The position numbers and the translations under genes are program-made. A stretch of DNA of 64,000 nucleotides from Gracilimonas sp046602855 (GTDB lineage Bacteria > Bacteroidota > Rhodothermia > Balneolales > Balneolaceae), in assembly GCF_046602855.1 (NCBI RefSeq), contig NZ_JBKINJ010000003.1, positions 62,001 through 126,000 on the forward strand, in the 5' to 3' direction. Numbering within the stretch: the first letter of the stretch is position 1; each line of letters opens with the position of its first letter. The notes beneath the pieces are model-generated. The model did not search any database and was not told the DNA's origin. It was given only the letters and a program-made list of their open reading frames with translations. Positions 52,779-61,686 of this stretch are shown here, one piece after another.

Positions 52779-53453
52779 ATGGAAAGAGAAACAAAACTGT
52801 TGATCGGGGGAATAGCCGTTGCTGCATTAGGCTTTTTTATCCCGCTTTATTTCGGGAAGATCTGGTTAGGTTTATTTATTGCATTTATTATTGGTGTAAT
52901 ATTTCTAGGCAGAGTATTAAGCCTGAGTGAAAAGGAATTCGAATCGAAAGTGGCTTACCGTATCTTTTATGGGTTGGTTGTATTGGTTGTTCTATTTCAT
53001 GCGATCGCTTTTGCTCATGATTATGGAAGAAAGGACTACCAAAAAGACCTTTTGCTGGAGATACGTAAGACGATCGATTCCGGGGGCACGCAGGCCGATG
53101 TCCGTGAAAAATTGATCTACGTACTGGGACAGTATCACCAAAATGACAGGGAATCTATTGTGGCAACCTTTAAAGACGTGATGAATGAGCAAATAGGTGA
53201 AGATGGAATCTATTTATCAGATTTCGATCTCAGAAAGGCCGCCGGGGATAGCTCGATGTCTGATATAGATGAAGATAACCTGAATCATTTCTATGAAATA
53301 GATGAGGAAGCCGATGAGATAAGAGTTATTGTAGTCGCAGATGTCTCATTAGGATCTGACCCTGATTATAAAAATTATGATGGGCAAATAGGTCGGCACG
53401 AAATGATGTTCATCTTAAATAAAGAAGGGGTCAGTTATGAAGTTCTCAATTAG
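52779..53453 (+). CDS. Membrane protein of unknown function, first of an overlapping pair
   Basis: Codes for 224 aa. Three hydrophobic segments (about 7-25, 28-46 and 64-80) are followed by a soluble region with an acidic middle (SDIDEDNLNHFYEIDEEADE). I do not recognise the family. It overlaps the next gene by 17 bp, which implies translational coupling. The pair lies between the aldo/keto reductase and the class II photolyase genes. Confidence 0.75.
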   Translation: MERETKLLIGGIAVAALGFFIPLYFGKIWLGLFIAFIIGVIFLGRVLSLSEKEFESKVAYRIFYGLVVLVVLFHAIAFAHDYGRKDYQKDLLLEIRKTIDSGGTQADVREKLIYVLGQYHQNDRESIVATFKDVMNEQIGEDGIYLSDFDLRKAAGDSSMSDIDEDNLNHFYEIDEEADEIRVIVVADVSLGSDPDYKNYDGQIGRHEMMFILNKEGVSYEVLN

Positions 53454-54141
53454 AAGGATCAATGAATGGCTCATACTTGTGATGATCGTGGTTTTGGTGC
53501 CCATAGCTTTTGGTTTTGTCCAAAATAATTGGGATCTGTTGCCAAACGAAATTAACTACTTGTTCAACATTCATCCAACCACAGTAATAACCGGCCTGGC
53601 TACGGTAGATGCCATTAACATTTTTAGTGGTGAAACAGTCGCGGGATTTTCGGTTACCTGGCGTACTGCTTCAATATACTTTAATGTAATATTGTATTTA
53701 ATGCTTGGGCCGTTTTTATTTTTCAAAGGATTTAAGAAAGCTAAATCTGATCCAAACAGAGCTAAACCCTGGTATTGGTATATCGGGTGTGCGATCTGCA
53801 TAGGTTCGTTAATGGTTGTTCCGAAAGAGATCAATCATATGCGGGTACTTCAGAACACAGAAGCCGGTGCTGAAAAAAACCGCCAAAGAGACATGATGCG
53901 CGTTGAATTAGCCGAGGTAGGTTTTGCTGCGGCTGAATATGAGATAATTGAGGACGGGATAAACGAGTCGTTTAAAATTGAGTACCTGGATCTTCAAGAC
54001 CTGAAATATGATCATTCAGTTGAAAGCATTCAGTCCGATACCCTTTTGGTGATCTCAGTATCCAATCCGGAGCAGCCTGAGCTTGGCCATGTTATGGAAG
54101 TGAGGCCTCATAGCGAAAGTGTACTCCGTATTCGGAATTAG
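53437..54141 (+). CDS. Membrane protein of unknown function, second of an overlapping pair
   Basis: Codes for 234 aa with hydrophobic segments at about 11-29, 84-102 and 112-128 and a soluble C-terminal half ending HVMEVRPHSESVLRIRN. I do not recognise it. The 17-bp overlap with the upstream gene suggests a two-subunit membrane complex. It is followed within about 30 bp by the class II photolyase gene. Confidence 0.75.
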   Translation: MKFSIRRINEWLILVMIVVLVPIAFGFVQNNWDLLPNEINYLFNIHPTTVITGLATVDAINIFSGETVAGFSVTWRTASIYFNVILYLMLGPFLFFKGFKKAKSDPNRAKPWYWYIGCAICIGSLMVVPKEINHMRVLQNTEAGAEKNRQRDMMRVELAEVGFAAAEYEIIEDGINESFKIEYLDLQDLKYDHSVESIQSDTLLVISVSNPEQPELGHVMEVRPHSESVLRIRN

Positions 54142-54171
54142 TTGTTCCTCAAATTGGTTTGCCCGAACAGA

Positions 54172-55665
54172 ATGCAGACTATTATGAAGAATATAAACAG
54201 CTACCGAAAATTCAGTAGAAACGATAAAGAGCCAAACCCGGATGGGGATTACATTCTGTATTGGATGCAGATCAATCGGCGCTTTCAGTATAATTATGCC
54301 CTGGAATATGCTGTGGCGCTTGCCAATAAATTTGATAAACCTCTGCTCATATATGAGGGTCTGAACGTCAACTATCCCTGGGCCAGTGACCGAATTCATA
54401 CCTTCATGATGCAGGGCATGAAAGAGAACCTGGATCACGCCAAAGAGCAGAACCTGAATTTTTATTCCTATCTGGAAACAGAGCCCAAAGCCGGGAAGGG
54501 GCTTATCTATCAGTTGGCTGAGAATGCGGTATCCGTTGTTTCAGATGAGTATCCGGTTTTCATTATCAAAACACATAATGAGAACGTGGGGAAGAAGTTG
54601 GGGGTCCCTTATACTACTATCGATTCTAACGGGATCATTCCGCTGGGAGTAACGGATAAAGATCCCTATTCGGCGTACTTATTTCGCAAGGTGATGCAAA
54701 AGAACTTCCTGGAAGCCTTTACTCATCCTCCAAAGAAAGACCCAATGGAGGATCTTGAAAACAATGACAAGATATCGTTGCCAAATTCATTTACAGAAAA
54801 ATATCCGCGAGCGGATGAGCATCTGAATGATATCGAAGATACGGTTTCAAACTTACCGATCGATCATGATGTGAAAGCAGCTGAATTGACCGGAACCCGG
54901 CAGGCAGGCATGGGTAAGCTTGGACATTTCGTGGCTCATAACCTCCATCAGTATGATGATAAGAGGAACGACCCTGATGCCAATGCCTCAAGTGGATTGA
55001 GCCCGTGGCTGCACTTTGGAAAGATCAGTGAGTACGAGATCGTGAAGACGATATTTGATCATCAACCAGAGGGGTGGGATCTGGATGACATCACTCCAAA
55101 TAATGGCAAGAACTCCGGGTTCTTTAATGGTGACCCAAATATTGAGAGTTTTCTGGATGAGGTGATCACCTGGCGGGAAGTCGGGTTTCATTATGCCCAT
55201 CACCGACCGGATTATGATCAGTTTGAAAGTCTGCCTGACTGGGCCTTGAAAACGATGGGTAAACATGAAAGTGATGAAAGAGAATATATTTATAGCCTGG
55301 AAGAATTCGAGCAATCCAAGACTCATGATGAGATCTGGAATGCGGCTCAAACCCAATTAAGAGAGACTGGGGTGATGCACAATTATCTCAGGATGTTATG
55401 GGGTAAGAAGATCATCGAGTGGACGCCTGATTACCGCACGGCCCTGGATTATATGATCGAGTTGAATAATAAATATGCTCTTGATGGGCGTGACCCGAAC
55501 AGCTACTCCGGCATCTTCTGGTGTTTCGGGAGATTCGACCGAGCCTGGCAGGAGCGACCGGTCTTTGGCAAACTGCGATACATGACGAGTGATTCTACTC
55601 GAAGAAAGGTGAAGCTGGATCGGTATTTGAATAAATATGGGAATCAGAAGTCCTTATTGGATTAA
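54172..55665 (+). CDS. Class II CPD photolyase-like protein
   Basis: Codes for 497 aa from ATG at 54172 (MQTIMKNINSYRK); the frame is open 30 bp earlier and another ATG lies at 54184. The N-terminal DGDYILYWMQINRRFQYNYA is the class II antenna-domain signature, and the FAD-binding domain shows TWREVGFHYAHHRPDYDQF. The C-terminal LRMLWGKKIIEWTPDYRTAL, LDGRDPNSYSGIFWCFGRFD and ERPVFGKLRYM are class II hallmarks. It would repair cyclobutane dimers using light. It is unrelated to the FeS-type enzyme 4 kb upstream. Confidence 0.92.
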   Translation: MQTIMKNINSYRKFSRNDKEPNPDGDYILYWMQINRRFQYNYALEYAVALANKFDKPLLIYEGLNVNYPWASDRIHTFMMQGMKENLDHAKEQNLNFYSYLETEPKAGKGLIYQLAENAVSVVSDEYPVFIIKTHNENVGKKLGVPYTTIDSNGIIPLGVTDKDPYSAYLFRKVMQKNFLEAFTHPPKKDPMEDLENNDKISLPNSFTEKYPRADEHLNDIEDTVSNLPIDHDVKAAELTGTRQAGMGKLGHFVAHNLHQYDDKRNDPDANASSGLSPWLHFGKISEYEIVKTIFDHQPEGWDLDDITPNNGKNSGFFNGDPNIESFLDEVITWREVGFHYAHHRPDYDQFESLPDWALKTMGKHESDEREYIYSLEEFEQSKTHDEIWNAAQTQLRETGVMHNYLRMLWGKKIIEWTPDYRTALDYMIELNNKYALDGRDPNSYSGIFWCFGRFDRAWQERPVFGKLRYMTSDSTRRKVKLDRYLNKYGNQKSLLD

Positions 55666-55678
55666 TACCATATACAAC

Positions 55679-55720
55679 ATACACCGTAGGGGAAATTCAT
55701 GAAGTACCCCTACGGTGTAT
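55679..55720. repeat. 42-bp REP-like palindrome, second member (19 of 21 pairs)
   Basis: ATACACCGTAGGGG (55679-55692) is perfectly inverted at 55707-55720, and the middle (AAATTCATGAAGTA) has two mismatched pairs. It shares TAGGGGNAATTCATGAA with the palindrome at 44111-44156, but the outer 8-10 bp of the arms differ while remaining paired. It lies between the photolyase and rarA genes, both on the plus strand. Confidence 0.85.
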
Positions 55721-55811
55721 TTGGGATTTTGGCCTTTCTGAATTCTGATCACTTCTTTCCCCTAAACCACATATCTTACATATACCTTTTCAATCACCAC
55801 GAAATTGATTC

Positions 55812-57188
55812 ATGGATCTCTTCGAAGAAAAAAAATCCGCTAACTCATCTTTCTCATCCTCAAAAGATAATCCACAGTATAGTGAGCCCTTAGCTACCAG
55901 AATGCGGCCGCAATCGCTGGATGAATTTGCCGGTCAGGAGCATTTGGTGGGGGAAGGAAAGATGCTGCGTCGAATGATCGAAAGTGGGATCATAGGCTCA
56001 CTCATATTTTATGGCCCGCCAAGCTCAGGTAAGACCACCCTGGCTCATGTCATTTCCCGTGAAATTAAAGCACAGTTTGAGGTGATCAATGCGGTACTGG
56101 ACGGTATCAAGGAACTACGGAAGGTGGTGGATAAAGCTGAAAAGCTTAGAAAGCTGAACGGTCGCAAGACCATCCTGTTTGTGGATGAGATCCACCGCTG
56201 GAATAAAGCCCAGCAGGATGCCTTGCTGCCCCACCTTGAATCGGGGATCATTACATTGGTGGGTGCTACGACAGAAAATCCGTTTTACTCATTGGTCAAT
56301 CCCTTGCTTTCCCGCTGTCAGCTTTTTGAGCTTCATCCCTTGACCATGGATGAAGTGAAACTCATGCTAAACCGGGCGCTCAAGGATCAAGAAAATGGCT
56401 TGGGCGAAAAAAATATTGAAGTAACCAAAGAAGCTTTTGAGTACCTGGCTGAAATGGCCGGAGGGGATATCCGAAATGCTTTGAACGCGTTGGAGGTGGC
56501 CGTACTTTCAAGTGAGCCTGATGAAGAGGGTAAGATCACGATCGATCTGAGTGTGGCCAAGGAAAGTATTCAGCGAAGGAATGTACGTTATGACAGAACG
56601 GGAGACGAACATTATCATTATGCGTCGGCTTTCATAAAATCCATGCGCGGTTCCGATCCCGATGCAGCTCTTTACTGGATGAATGCCATGCTGGAAGGAG
56701 GGGATGATCCGATCTTCATTTTCCGGCGCATGCTTATCTTTGCAAGTGAAGATGTGGGACTGGCGGAACCCAATGCTATTACCATGGTCAATGCGTGTCA
56801 GGATGCCTTTACAAAATGCGGGATGCCTGAGGGAATGTATTTTCTGTCGCATGCATGTTTGTACTTGAGTCACTGTCCGAAGAGTAACAGCACCAAAGCT
56901 ATTTTTGAAGTGAACAGGGAGATCAGTGAGCGAGGGGTGAAGGATATCCCCCCATACCTAAAAGATAAAACAGCCAATAAGCTGGGAGCAACACATCTTG
57001 GAGTTGAGAATGCATCCGATGATTATAAATATCCGCATGATCATCCAAATAACTGGGTCGATCAGCAATATTTGCCGGACGCACTAAAGAATAAGCAATG
57101 GTATAAAGCAGGGGCTCAGGGCAGAGAGGCCTTGTTATGGAAGAAATGGCAGGAGATCAAGGGTAAAGGAAAACCTAAGAACGAATAA
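55812..57188 (+). CDS. rarA: Replication-associated recombination protein A (MgsA/RarA family ATPase)
   Basis: Codes for 458 aa. The AAA+ Walker A is GPPSSGKTT (68-76) and Walker B is ILFVDEIHRW (121-130); sensor 1 is GATTEN and the arginine-finger region is PLLSRC. The C-terminal half matches the RarA tetramerisation region (YHYASAFIKSMRGSDPDAAL, LIFASEDVGLAEP). RarA acts at stalled replication forks. Its position after two photolyase genes adds to a DNA-repair grouping. Confidence 0.95.
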   Translation: MDLFEEKKSANSSFSSSKDNPQYSEPLATRMRPQSLDEFAGQEHLVGEGKMLRRMIESGIIGSLIFYGPPSSGKTTLAHVISREIKAQFEVINAVLDGIKELRKVVDKAEKLRKLNGRKTILFVDEIHRWNKAQQDALLPHLESGIITLVGATTENPFYSLVNPLLSRCQLFELHPLTMDEVKLMLNRALKDQENGLGEKNIEVTKEAFEYLAEMAGGDIRNALNALEVAVLSSEPDEEGKITIDLSVAKESIQRRNVRYDRTGDEHYHYASAFIKSMRGSDPDAALYWMNAMLEGGDDPIFIFRRMLIFASEDVGLAEPNAITMVNACQDAFTKCGMPEGMYFLSHACLYLSHCPKSNSTKAIFEVNREISERGVKDIPPYLKDKTANKLGATHLGVENASDDYKYPHDHPNNWVDQQYLPDALKNKQWYKAGAQGREALLWKKWQEIKGKGKPKNE

Positions 57189-57235
57189 AATGTTAGCCTA
57201 ACCGCAGGGTTCTGATGTTTTGCGTGCTTAGATGG

Positions 57236-57772
57236 TTAATCCTGATCAAAAATTTTATTCATAACCTGTTGGTGTACATCCAAAGCATCATTGCTATAAA
57301 GAACAAATCGGATGTTTTTCACTGATTCCAGCTTAGGCAAGAGATCTTTTATGGTAGTGAATGCAACTCCCGCTGCTTCTTTGACAGGGTAGCCAAAGGC
57401 GCCGGTTGAAATAGCAGGGAAAGCGATGGTTTTAATTTCATGCTCTTCAGCGATCTCAAGTGCATTTTTGTAGCAATCAGCCAAAAGTTGATCAGAAGGT
57501 TCATCTCTGCCATATACAGGACCGAGGCAATGGATAACATATTCGTTTGGCAGTTCATGAGCACCGGAAATTACTGCTTCACCGGGTTTGATAGGAGCCA
57601 TAGGTTCACATTCTTCAGCAAGACCCGGGCCTGCTGCACGGTGAATGGCACCTGCAACTCCGCCACCGGTTTGCAATTGGGCATTGGCAGCATTTACAAT
57701 AGCGGTCATATCCTCTTGTTTTGAGATATCACCCTGTATACACTCGATCTTGATGTCGTCTCTTGTGATCAT
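57236..57772 (-). CDS. Macrodomain protein (O-acetyl-ADP-ribose deacetylase type)
   Basis: Codes for 178 aa, a single macrodomain. The ADP-ribose-binding motifs are IVNAANAQLQTGGGVAGAI (near 26-43) and ISTGAFGYPVKEAAGVAF. The catalytic-type Asn residues and the GGGV loop are kept. It probably removes ADP-ribose or deacetylates O-acetyl-ADP-ribose. It converges on rarA with a 47-bp gap. Confidence 0.93.
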   Translation of the reverse strand: MITRDDIKIECIQGDISKQEDMTAIVNAANAQLQTGGGVAGAIHRAAGPGLAEECEPMAPIKPGEAVISGAHELPNEYVIHCLGPVYGRDEPSDQLLADCYKNALEIAEEHEIKTIAFPAISTGAFGYPVKEAAGVAFTTIKDLLPKLESVKNIRFVLYSNDALDVHQQVMNKIFDQD

Positions 57773-57840
57773 ATGTCTAAAACTTCGACTATAGTTTAAA
57801 CTGTAGATAGAATAAAAGGACTTTTTTAAACTTTTCTATG

Positions 57841-58047
57841 TCACTCGCTACCTTCACTTTTATTCCTCTTCCTCCAAAATAAATACCCTATAATTATTAG
57901 AATGGGCATCCCTATAGCCAGAAAGTAATCAAACGGTGTATCCAATACTAGAGGTTCATTATTTGATGGACTTGGTATGTTCCGTGGAGCTTGTAAGAGT
58001 AGGAAATTGCTTATTAAAACTATTTGGTAATAAATGAATGAAATCAT
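57841..58047 (-). CDS. Small protein with signal-like N-terminus and C-terminal membrane anchor
   Basis: Codes for 68 aa from ATG at 58047 (MISFIYYQIVLISNFLLLQA); a longer 85-aa frame exists but its first 17 residues look unlikely. A hydrophobic start, a short Pro/Asn linker (PRNIPSPSNNEP), one membrane helix (YFLAIGMPILIIIGYLFW) and a basic tail (RKRNK) follow. This layout resembles PID-CTERM-like small proteins of Bacteroidota. No function is known. Confidence 0.6.
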   Translation of the reverse strand: MISFIYYQIVLISNFLLLQAPRNIPSPSNNEPLVLDTPFDYFLAIGMPILIIIGYLFWRKRNKSEGSE

Positions 58048-58098
58048 GTGAGTCAATTCAAGTTTAAAATCTTTACTTCTGTTGTTAAATATAAACAA

Positions 58099-58534
58099 AA
58101 AAGAAGCCGGTAAAATTTAAATAACAGATTCAGATTCATATTAAATGGCTATTTGCAGTTGCTTAGAGAGCAACTGTCACTGAGTTATTATCAATAAACT
58201 AACATTAGCAAACAAAACAGGCGAAGAGGATCAACCCTTCGCCCGTTGTTTTGGAGTTTTACCGATACCAACAGATATAAGCAGCCTAACCAACTTTCTG
58301 TATGGCACCGATTGGAATAAATATCCACTGATTTTCTTATCACCTTAAATACTTACCTAAAAGATAGTCAATAAGCATTAATAATTAAATTTAATTATTG
58401 ATATAACAAAGAAAAATACAGTAATTATATGAAAGCGCTTTTATAAATAAAATATATAGATGAATCTGATTTGGAATGATTCTTTGTAGGAATTGGTATG
58501 TTGAGTCAAATAATAAAACTGAATACTACAATAG
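58099..58534. other. 436-bp spacer with one terminator-like hairpin and a cre-like site
   Basis: No gene is supported. AACAGGCGAAG (58216-58226) pairs at 10 of 11 positions with CTTCGCCCGTT (58237-58247) and is followed by GTTTTGGAGTTTT, a plausible terminator or attenuator. TGAAAGCGCTTTTA (58430-58443) matches the LacI/cre pattern except at one position and lies about 92 bp before the flavin reductase start. The rest is A/T-rich. Confidence 0.4.
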
Positions 58535-59098
58535 ATGGATCTAAAAATAATAAGCAGTACCGACCGACCGAATTCAAATGCCCTTAAAGTATCTAACTAT
58601 GTAAAAGTTTTGTATGAGCGGGAGGGCGCTGATGTGGAAGTGATAAGTCTGGAAGACTTCCCTTTAGAGAAGGTAGCAGGGGGAAAATATGGAAAAGACA
58701 TTCCTGAGGTAAATATATTCAGGGATCCTATTGTAAACGCTGACGGATTAGTTTTTGTGATCCCGGAATACAACGGTAGCTTTCCGGGTATTTTGAAAGT
58801 ATTTATCGATTATCTCCCGTTTCCTAAAGCATTTGAAAAAATGCCCATGGCATTTATAGGTGAAGCAAACGGAGCGTTTGGAGCTTTGCGATCCGTAGAA
58901 CAATTTCAAATGATCGCTAATTACAGAAACGCACTGCAGTTTCCGGAACGCGTTTTCATATCAAGAGTGAACAAAGAATTTGATGAGGTATCAGGTATAA
59001 AAAACGAATTTACCCAAGGTCTGTTGGAATCACAGGTCCGTAATTTCGTTAAGTTTGTAGATGCTTCCACTCAAAAAGAAATGGATCAATTGGTCTGA
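58535..59098 (+). CDS. NAD(P)H-dependent FMN reductase (flavodoxin-like fold)
   Basis: Codes for 187 aa. The N-terminal phosphate-binding type loop STDRPNSNALKVSNYV and the FMN-binding region VIPEYNGSFPGILKVFIDYL are typical of the NADPH-dependent FMN reductase family. GEANGAFGALRSVEQ is also conserved. It reduces flavins or quinones in the cytosol. It converges on the response regulator gene 15 bp away. Confidence 0.92.
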   Translation: MDLKIISSTDRPNSNALKVSNYVKVLYEREGADVEVISLEDFPLEKVAGGKYGKDIPEVNIFRDPIVNADGLVFVIPEYNGSFPGILKVFIDYLPFPKAFEKMPMAFIGEANGAFGALRSVEQFQMIANYRNALQFPERVFISRVNKEFDEVSGIKNEFTQGLLESQVRNFVKFVDASTQKEMDQLV

Positions 59099-59113
59099 AC
59101 CAATATAGATCCT

Positions 59114-59818
59114 TTAATTATTTCTCAGCATATACCCGACACCGTGTAGTGTAATAAGGTAACGCGGATCATCAGGGTGTACTTCGATTTTAGCTCTTAG
59201 CTTGGATATGTGAACATCTACGGTGCGGGTATTTGTACTGAATTCGTATCGCCATACTTTTTCGAGCAGTTCATCACGTGAAACAGGTTCGTTGGCACTT
59301 TTTAGAAGATATCGGATCAACTCCACTTCTCGTGATGTAAGCTCAACTTCTTCACCATCCGGACGGTATACCATGCCCTCCATAAGATCGACCTTTACTT
59401 CTCCCAGCTGAAGAATATCGACTTCTCCGGAGGTGGAATACGTACCTGCACGTCTGAGTCTGGCTTCAATACGAGCAAGCAGCTCTTTCACACCGAATGG
59501 CTTGGTCAAATAATCATCGGCACCCAGGCCCAACCCTTTTACTTTGTCAGGTTCCTGATCTTTGGCTGTCAGCATTATCACAGGAAAGGTGTACTTTTCT
59601 TTCCTCAATTCTTCCATGATGTCGTACCCGCTTTTACCGGGCAGCATGATGTCGAGAAGCATCAGGTCAGGTTTGTGTTCTTTGACCATTTCGATGGCCT
59701 GAGTTCCTTCTTCACTGACCACAACATCGTAGCCTTCACTTTCCAATGTATCGCGAAGGGTGAAAATGAGGCTTGGTTCGTCCTCAACTACAAGAATTTT
59801 CATGGGTTTATCCGACAT
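59114..59818 (-). CDS. OmpR/PhoB-family response regulator
   Basis: Codes for 234 aa. The receiver domain has acidic residues in VVEDEPS (10-16), phospho-acceptor Asp56 in LLDIMLPG, and Lys in YLTKPFG. A C-terminal winged helix follows (VELTSREVELIRYLLKSANE, RTVDVHISKLRAKIE). It is a DNA-binding regulator of the kind that recognises 11-bp direct repeats. It overlaps the sensor kinase gene by 11 bp. Confidence 0.95.
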   Translation of the reverse strand: MSDKPMKILVVEDEPSLIFTLRDTLESEGYDVVVSEEGTQAIEMVKEHKPDLMLLDIMLPGKSGYDIMEELRKEKYTFPVIMLTAKDQEPDKVKGLGLGADDYLTKPFGVKELLARIEARLRRAGTYSTSGEVDILQLGEVKVDLMEGMVYRPDGEEVELTSREVELIRYLLKSANEPVSRDELLEKVWRYEFSTNTRTVDVHISKLRAKIEVHPDDPRYLITLHGVGYMLRNN

Positions 59819-61544
59819 ATTCAGTGTGCTGTTTTAAATTATCATTATCTGAAACCTGATCATTACCATCTAATGATGTAGGAGACTGACCGCTTTCTTG
59901 GCCTAATTTAGGAAATCTGACAATAAATGTTGTTCCCTGTCCGGGATTACTTTTTACATCTATAGTTCCGTCGTTCAGCTCAACCATATTTTTTACGATA
60001 CTAAGGCCTAAACCATGTCCTTTTATTTTTGAGCTGGTTATATCTGAGTTTTCAACCCGATAGAATTTCTTGAAGATATTTTTTTGTTCTCGCTTCGGAA
60101 TGCCGATTCCATGATCCGTGACACTGAGAAAAACATGTTTGTCATCGGATGAGATCTGATACTCCAGGTATTTTTCATCCTTGCTGTATTTGATGGCATT
60201 CTCGGTCAGGTTACTAAGAATAGTCTCAATACTGTCCTTATCTACGAAAGCTAAGGCCACTTCATCGCTGGAAGTGAATTTTACCTCAAATCCTTTTTTC
60301 TCTATATACTCCCTGTTTTCCTCAAGGTGAGACTTTACTAATTCATGCATACGATAGGGTGCAGCCTTGACAAGATTTTGACCGGAGTCGACGCGAGCCA
60401 CATCCAAGAGCTTTTCGATCATGCCTTTCAGCCGGATAGACTCATTATAAATATGGTCGCCATACTGTTTTAGACGTTTGGGTTCGGTCACCCTTCCATC
60501 CGAAATATTTTCACCTGCTGCCTGCATCACAGCCAGTGGAGTTTTAAGTTCATGTGTCACATTAGCCAGGAAATTAGCCTGAGTTTGAGCAAGTTGTCTC
60601 TCGCGCTGTGCGGTAACGAACATAAAGACCAGTGAGCCGGTGAGAAAGAGCATGGCAAAACCGAGCACGAATAAGTTTTTGATCAGCGTTGCATTATAAG
60701 CATTGGAAACAGGCGATTCCAGGAAAGCCAGATTCAAGGACCAGTTATCAAAAAAGCCCGAACCTGAAAAGCGCATTCTGTGATCCACCATGTCAAAATT
60801 ATAAGCTACGGTGGTATCATTGGTAGCCAGGATCTTATCGTCGGCCCAGTCACGTACCCAAACGACGATCCCGGTCTCATTACTGTCACCAAAATAATTG
60901 TTTAGATAGGGAGGGAAGACCTCCTCAATAATGTACTCCTCATCCAAGACAAGGGTAAGTATGCCGATCAGGCTATTCTCATTCAGGTTGATCAGTCCCA
61001 GGTTCAGGCTGCGGTGCGTGTCGAACTCAAAATTGTTATTCCAGCGGTAATTAAAGTCATTGAGCTGGATCTTTGTTTTGGTTCGAGCAATACCAACTCC
61101 GTCACAAACCAGTTTGGGATATTGGTCGGTCGGCACGATCTGATTGTTAATAGAATCGTACTGGTAAATTTCAGAGTCTTCAGCACAGGGATCGGTGCCA
61201 TCGGGGGTAAAGTAGATGTCAGTAAAAAACGGACTGGCAGCTGAGCGCGTCAGCACTTCGTTGATATTATCAGGTAGCTGGCCTGAGTGCTGAATAGAAT
61301 TTTCAATGGGTTCAAGTTCAATAGAGGAAATACCTCTAAGCGGATCTATGATCTGATTCCGAATGGAATCATTGATATCATCAAGCTGATCGATCCTTCT
61401 CTCTTCCTCCCCTTCAACCATCCGCGTTCTAAGGTCATAGAGGGAAAGTACATTCATGGTTGTCAGTGCTATGATCGCAAATAGACCGATCATCAGCAAT
61501 GCCCACCGAAACGCCCTGTTTCCTAAAATTTTCATATTCTTCAA
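59808..61544 (-). CDS. Membrane sensor histidine kinase
   Basis: Codes for 578 aa. Membrane helices lie near 13-33 and 287-308, with a sensory periplasmic domain between. The HisKA domain has the phospho-His near 328 in NVTHELKTPLAV. The HATPase domain carries NLTENAIKYSKDE (N box), DHGIGIPK (G1) and GHGLGLSIVKNMV (G2). It pairs with the overlapping response regulator. The signal is unknown. Confidence 0.95.
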   Translation of the reverse strand: MKNMKILGNRAFRWALLMIGLFAIIALTTMNVLSLYDLRTRMVEGEEERRIDQLDDINDSIRNQIIDPLRGISSIELEPIENSIQHSGQLPDNINEVLTRSAASPFFTDIYFTPDGTDPCAEDSEIYQYDSINNQIVPTDQYPKLVCDGVGIARTKTKIQLNDFNYRWNNNFEFDTHRSLNLGLINLNENSLIGILTLVLDEEYIIEEVFPPYLNNYFGDSNETGIVVWVRDWADDKILATNDTTVAYNFDMVDHRMRFSGSGFFDNWSLNLAFLESPVSNAYNATLIKNLFVLGFAMLFLTGSLVFMFVTAQRERQLAQTQANFLANVTHELKTPLAVMQAAGENISDGRVTEPKRLKQYGDHIYNESIRLKGMIEKLLDVARVDSGQNLVKAAPYRMHELVKSHLEENREYIEKKGFEVKFTSSDEVALAFVDKDSIETILSNLTENAIKYSKDEKYLEYQISSDDKHVFLSVTDHGIGIPKREQKNIFKKFYRVENSDITSSKIKGHGLGLSIVKNMVELNDGTIDVKSNPGQGTTFIVRFPKLGQESGQSPTSLDGNDQVSDNDNLKQHTEYVG

Positions 61545-61630
61545 TGTTTATATCTCAAACTACTGACTATTAAATATACCAAGTTAGTTCATTGAATGAA
61601 CTCAAATTTGGTAAAATTCCGGGCATAAAA

Positions 61631-61652
61631 AAACCCTTCAGAAAAAGGGTTT
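61631..61652 (-). terminator. Terminator after the lone receiver gene
   Basis: AAACCCTT (61631-61638) / AAGGGTTT (61645-61652) with a 6-nt loop; the plus-strand A run before it gives a T run on the minus strand. It separates the receiver gene (61687-62073) from the kinase gene. Confidence 0.75.
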
Positions 61653-61686
61653 AATTCATGGTTGATTATCTGAATATGTGAGCGGT

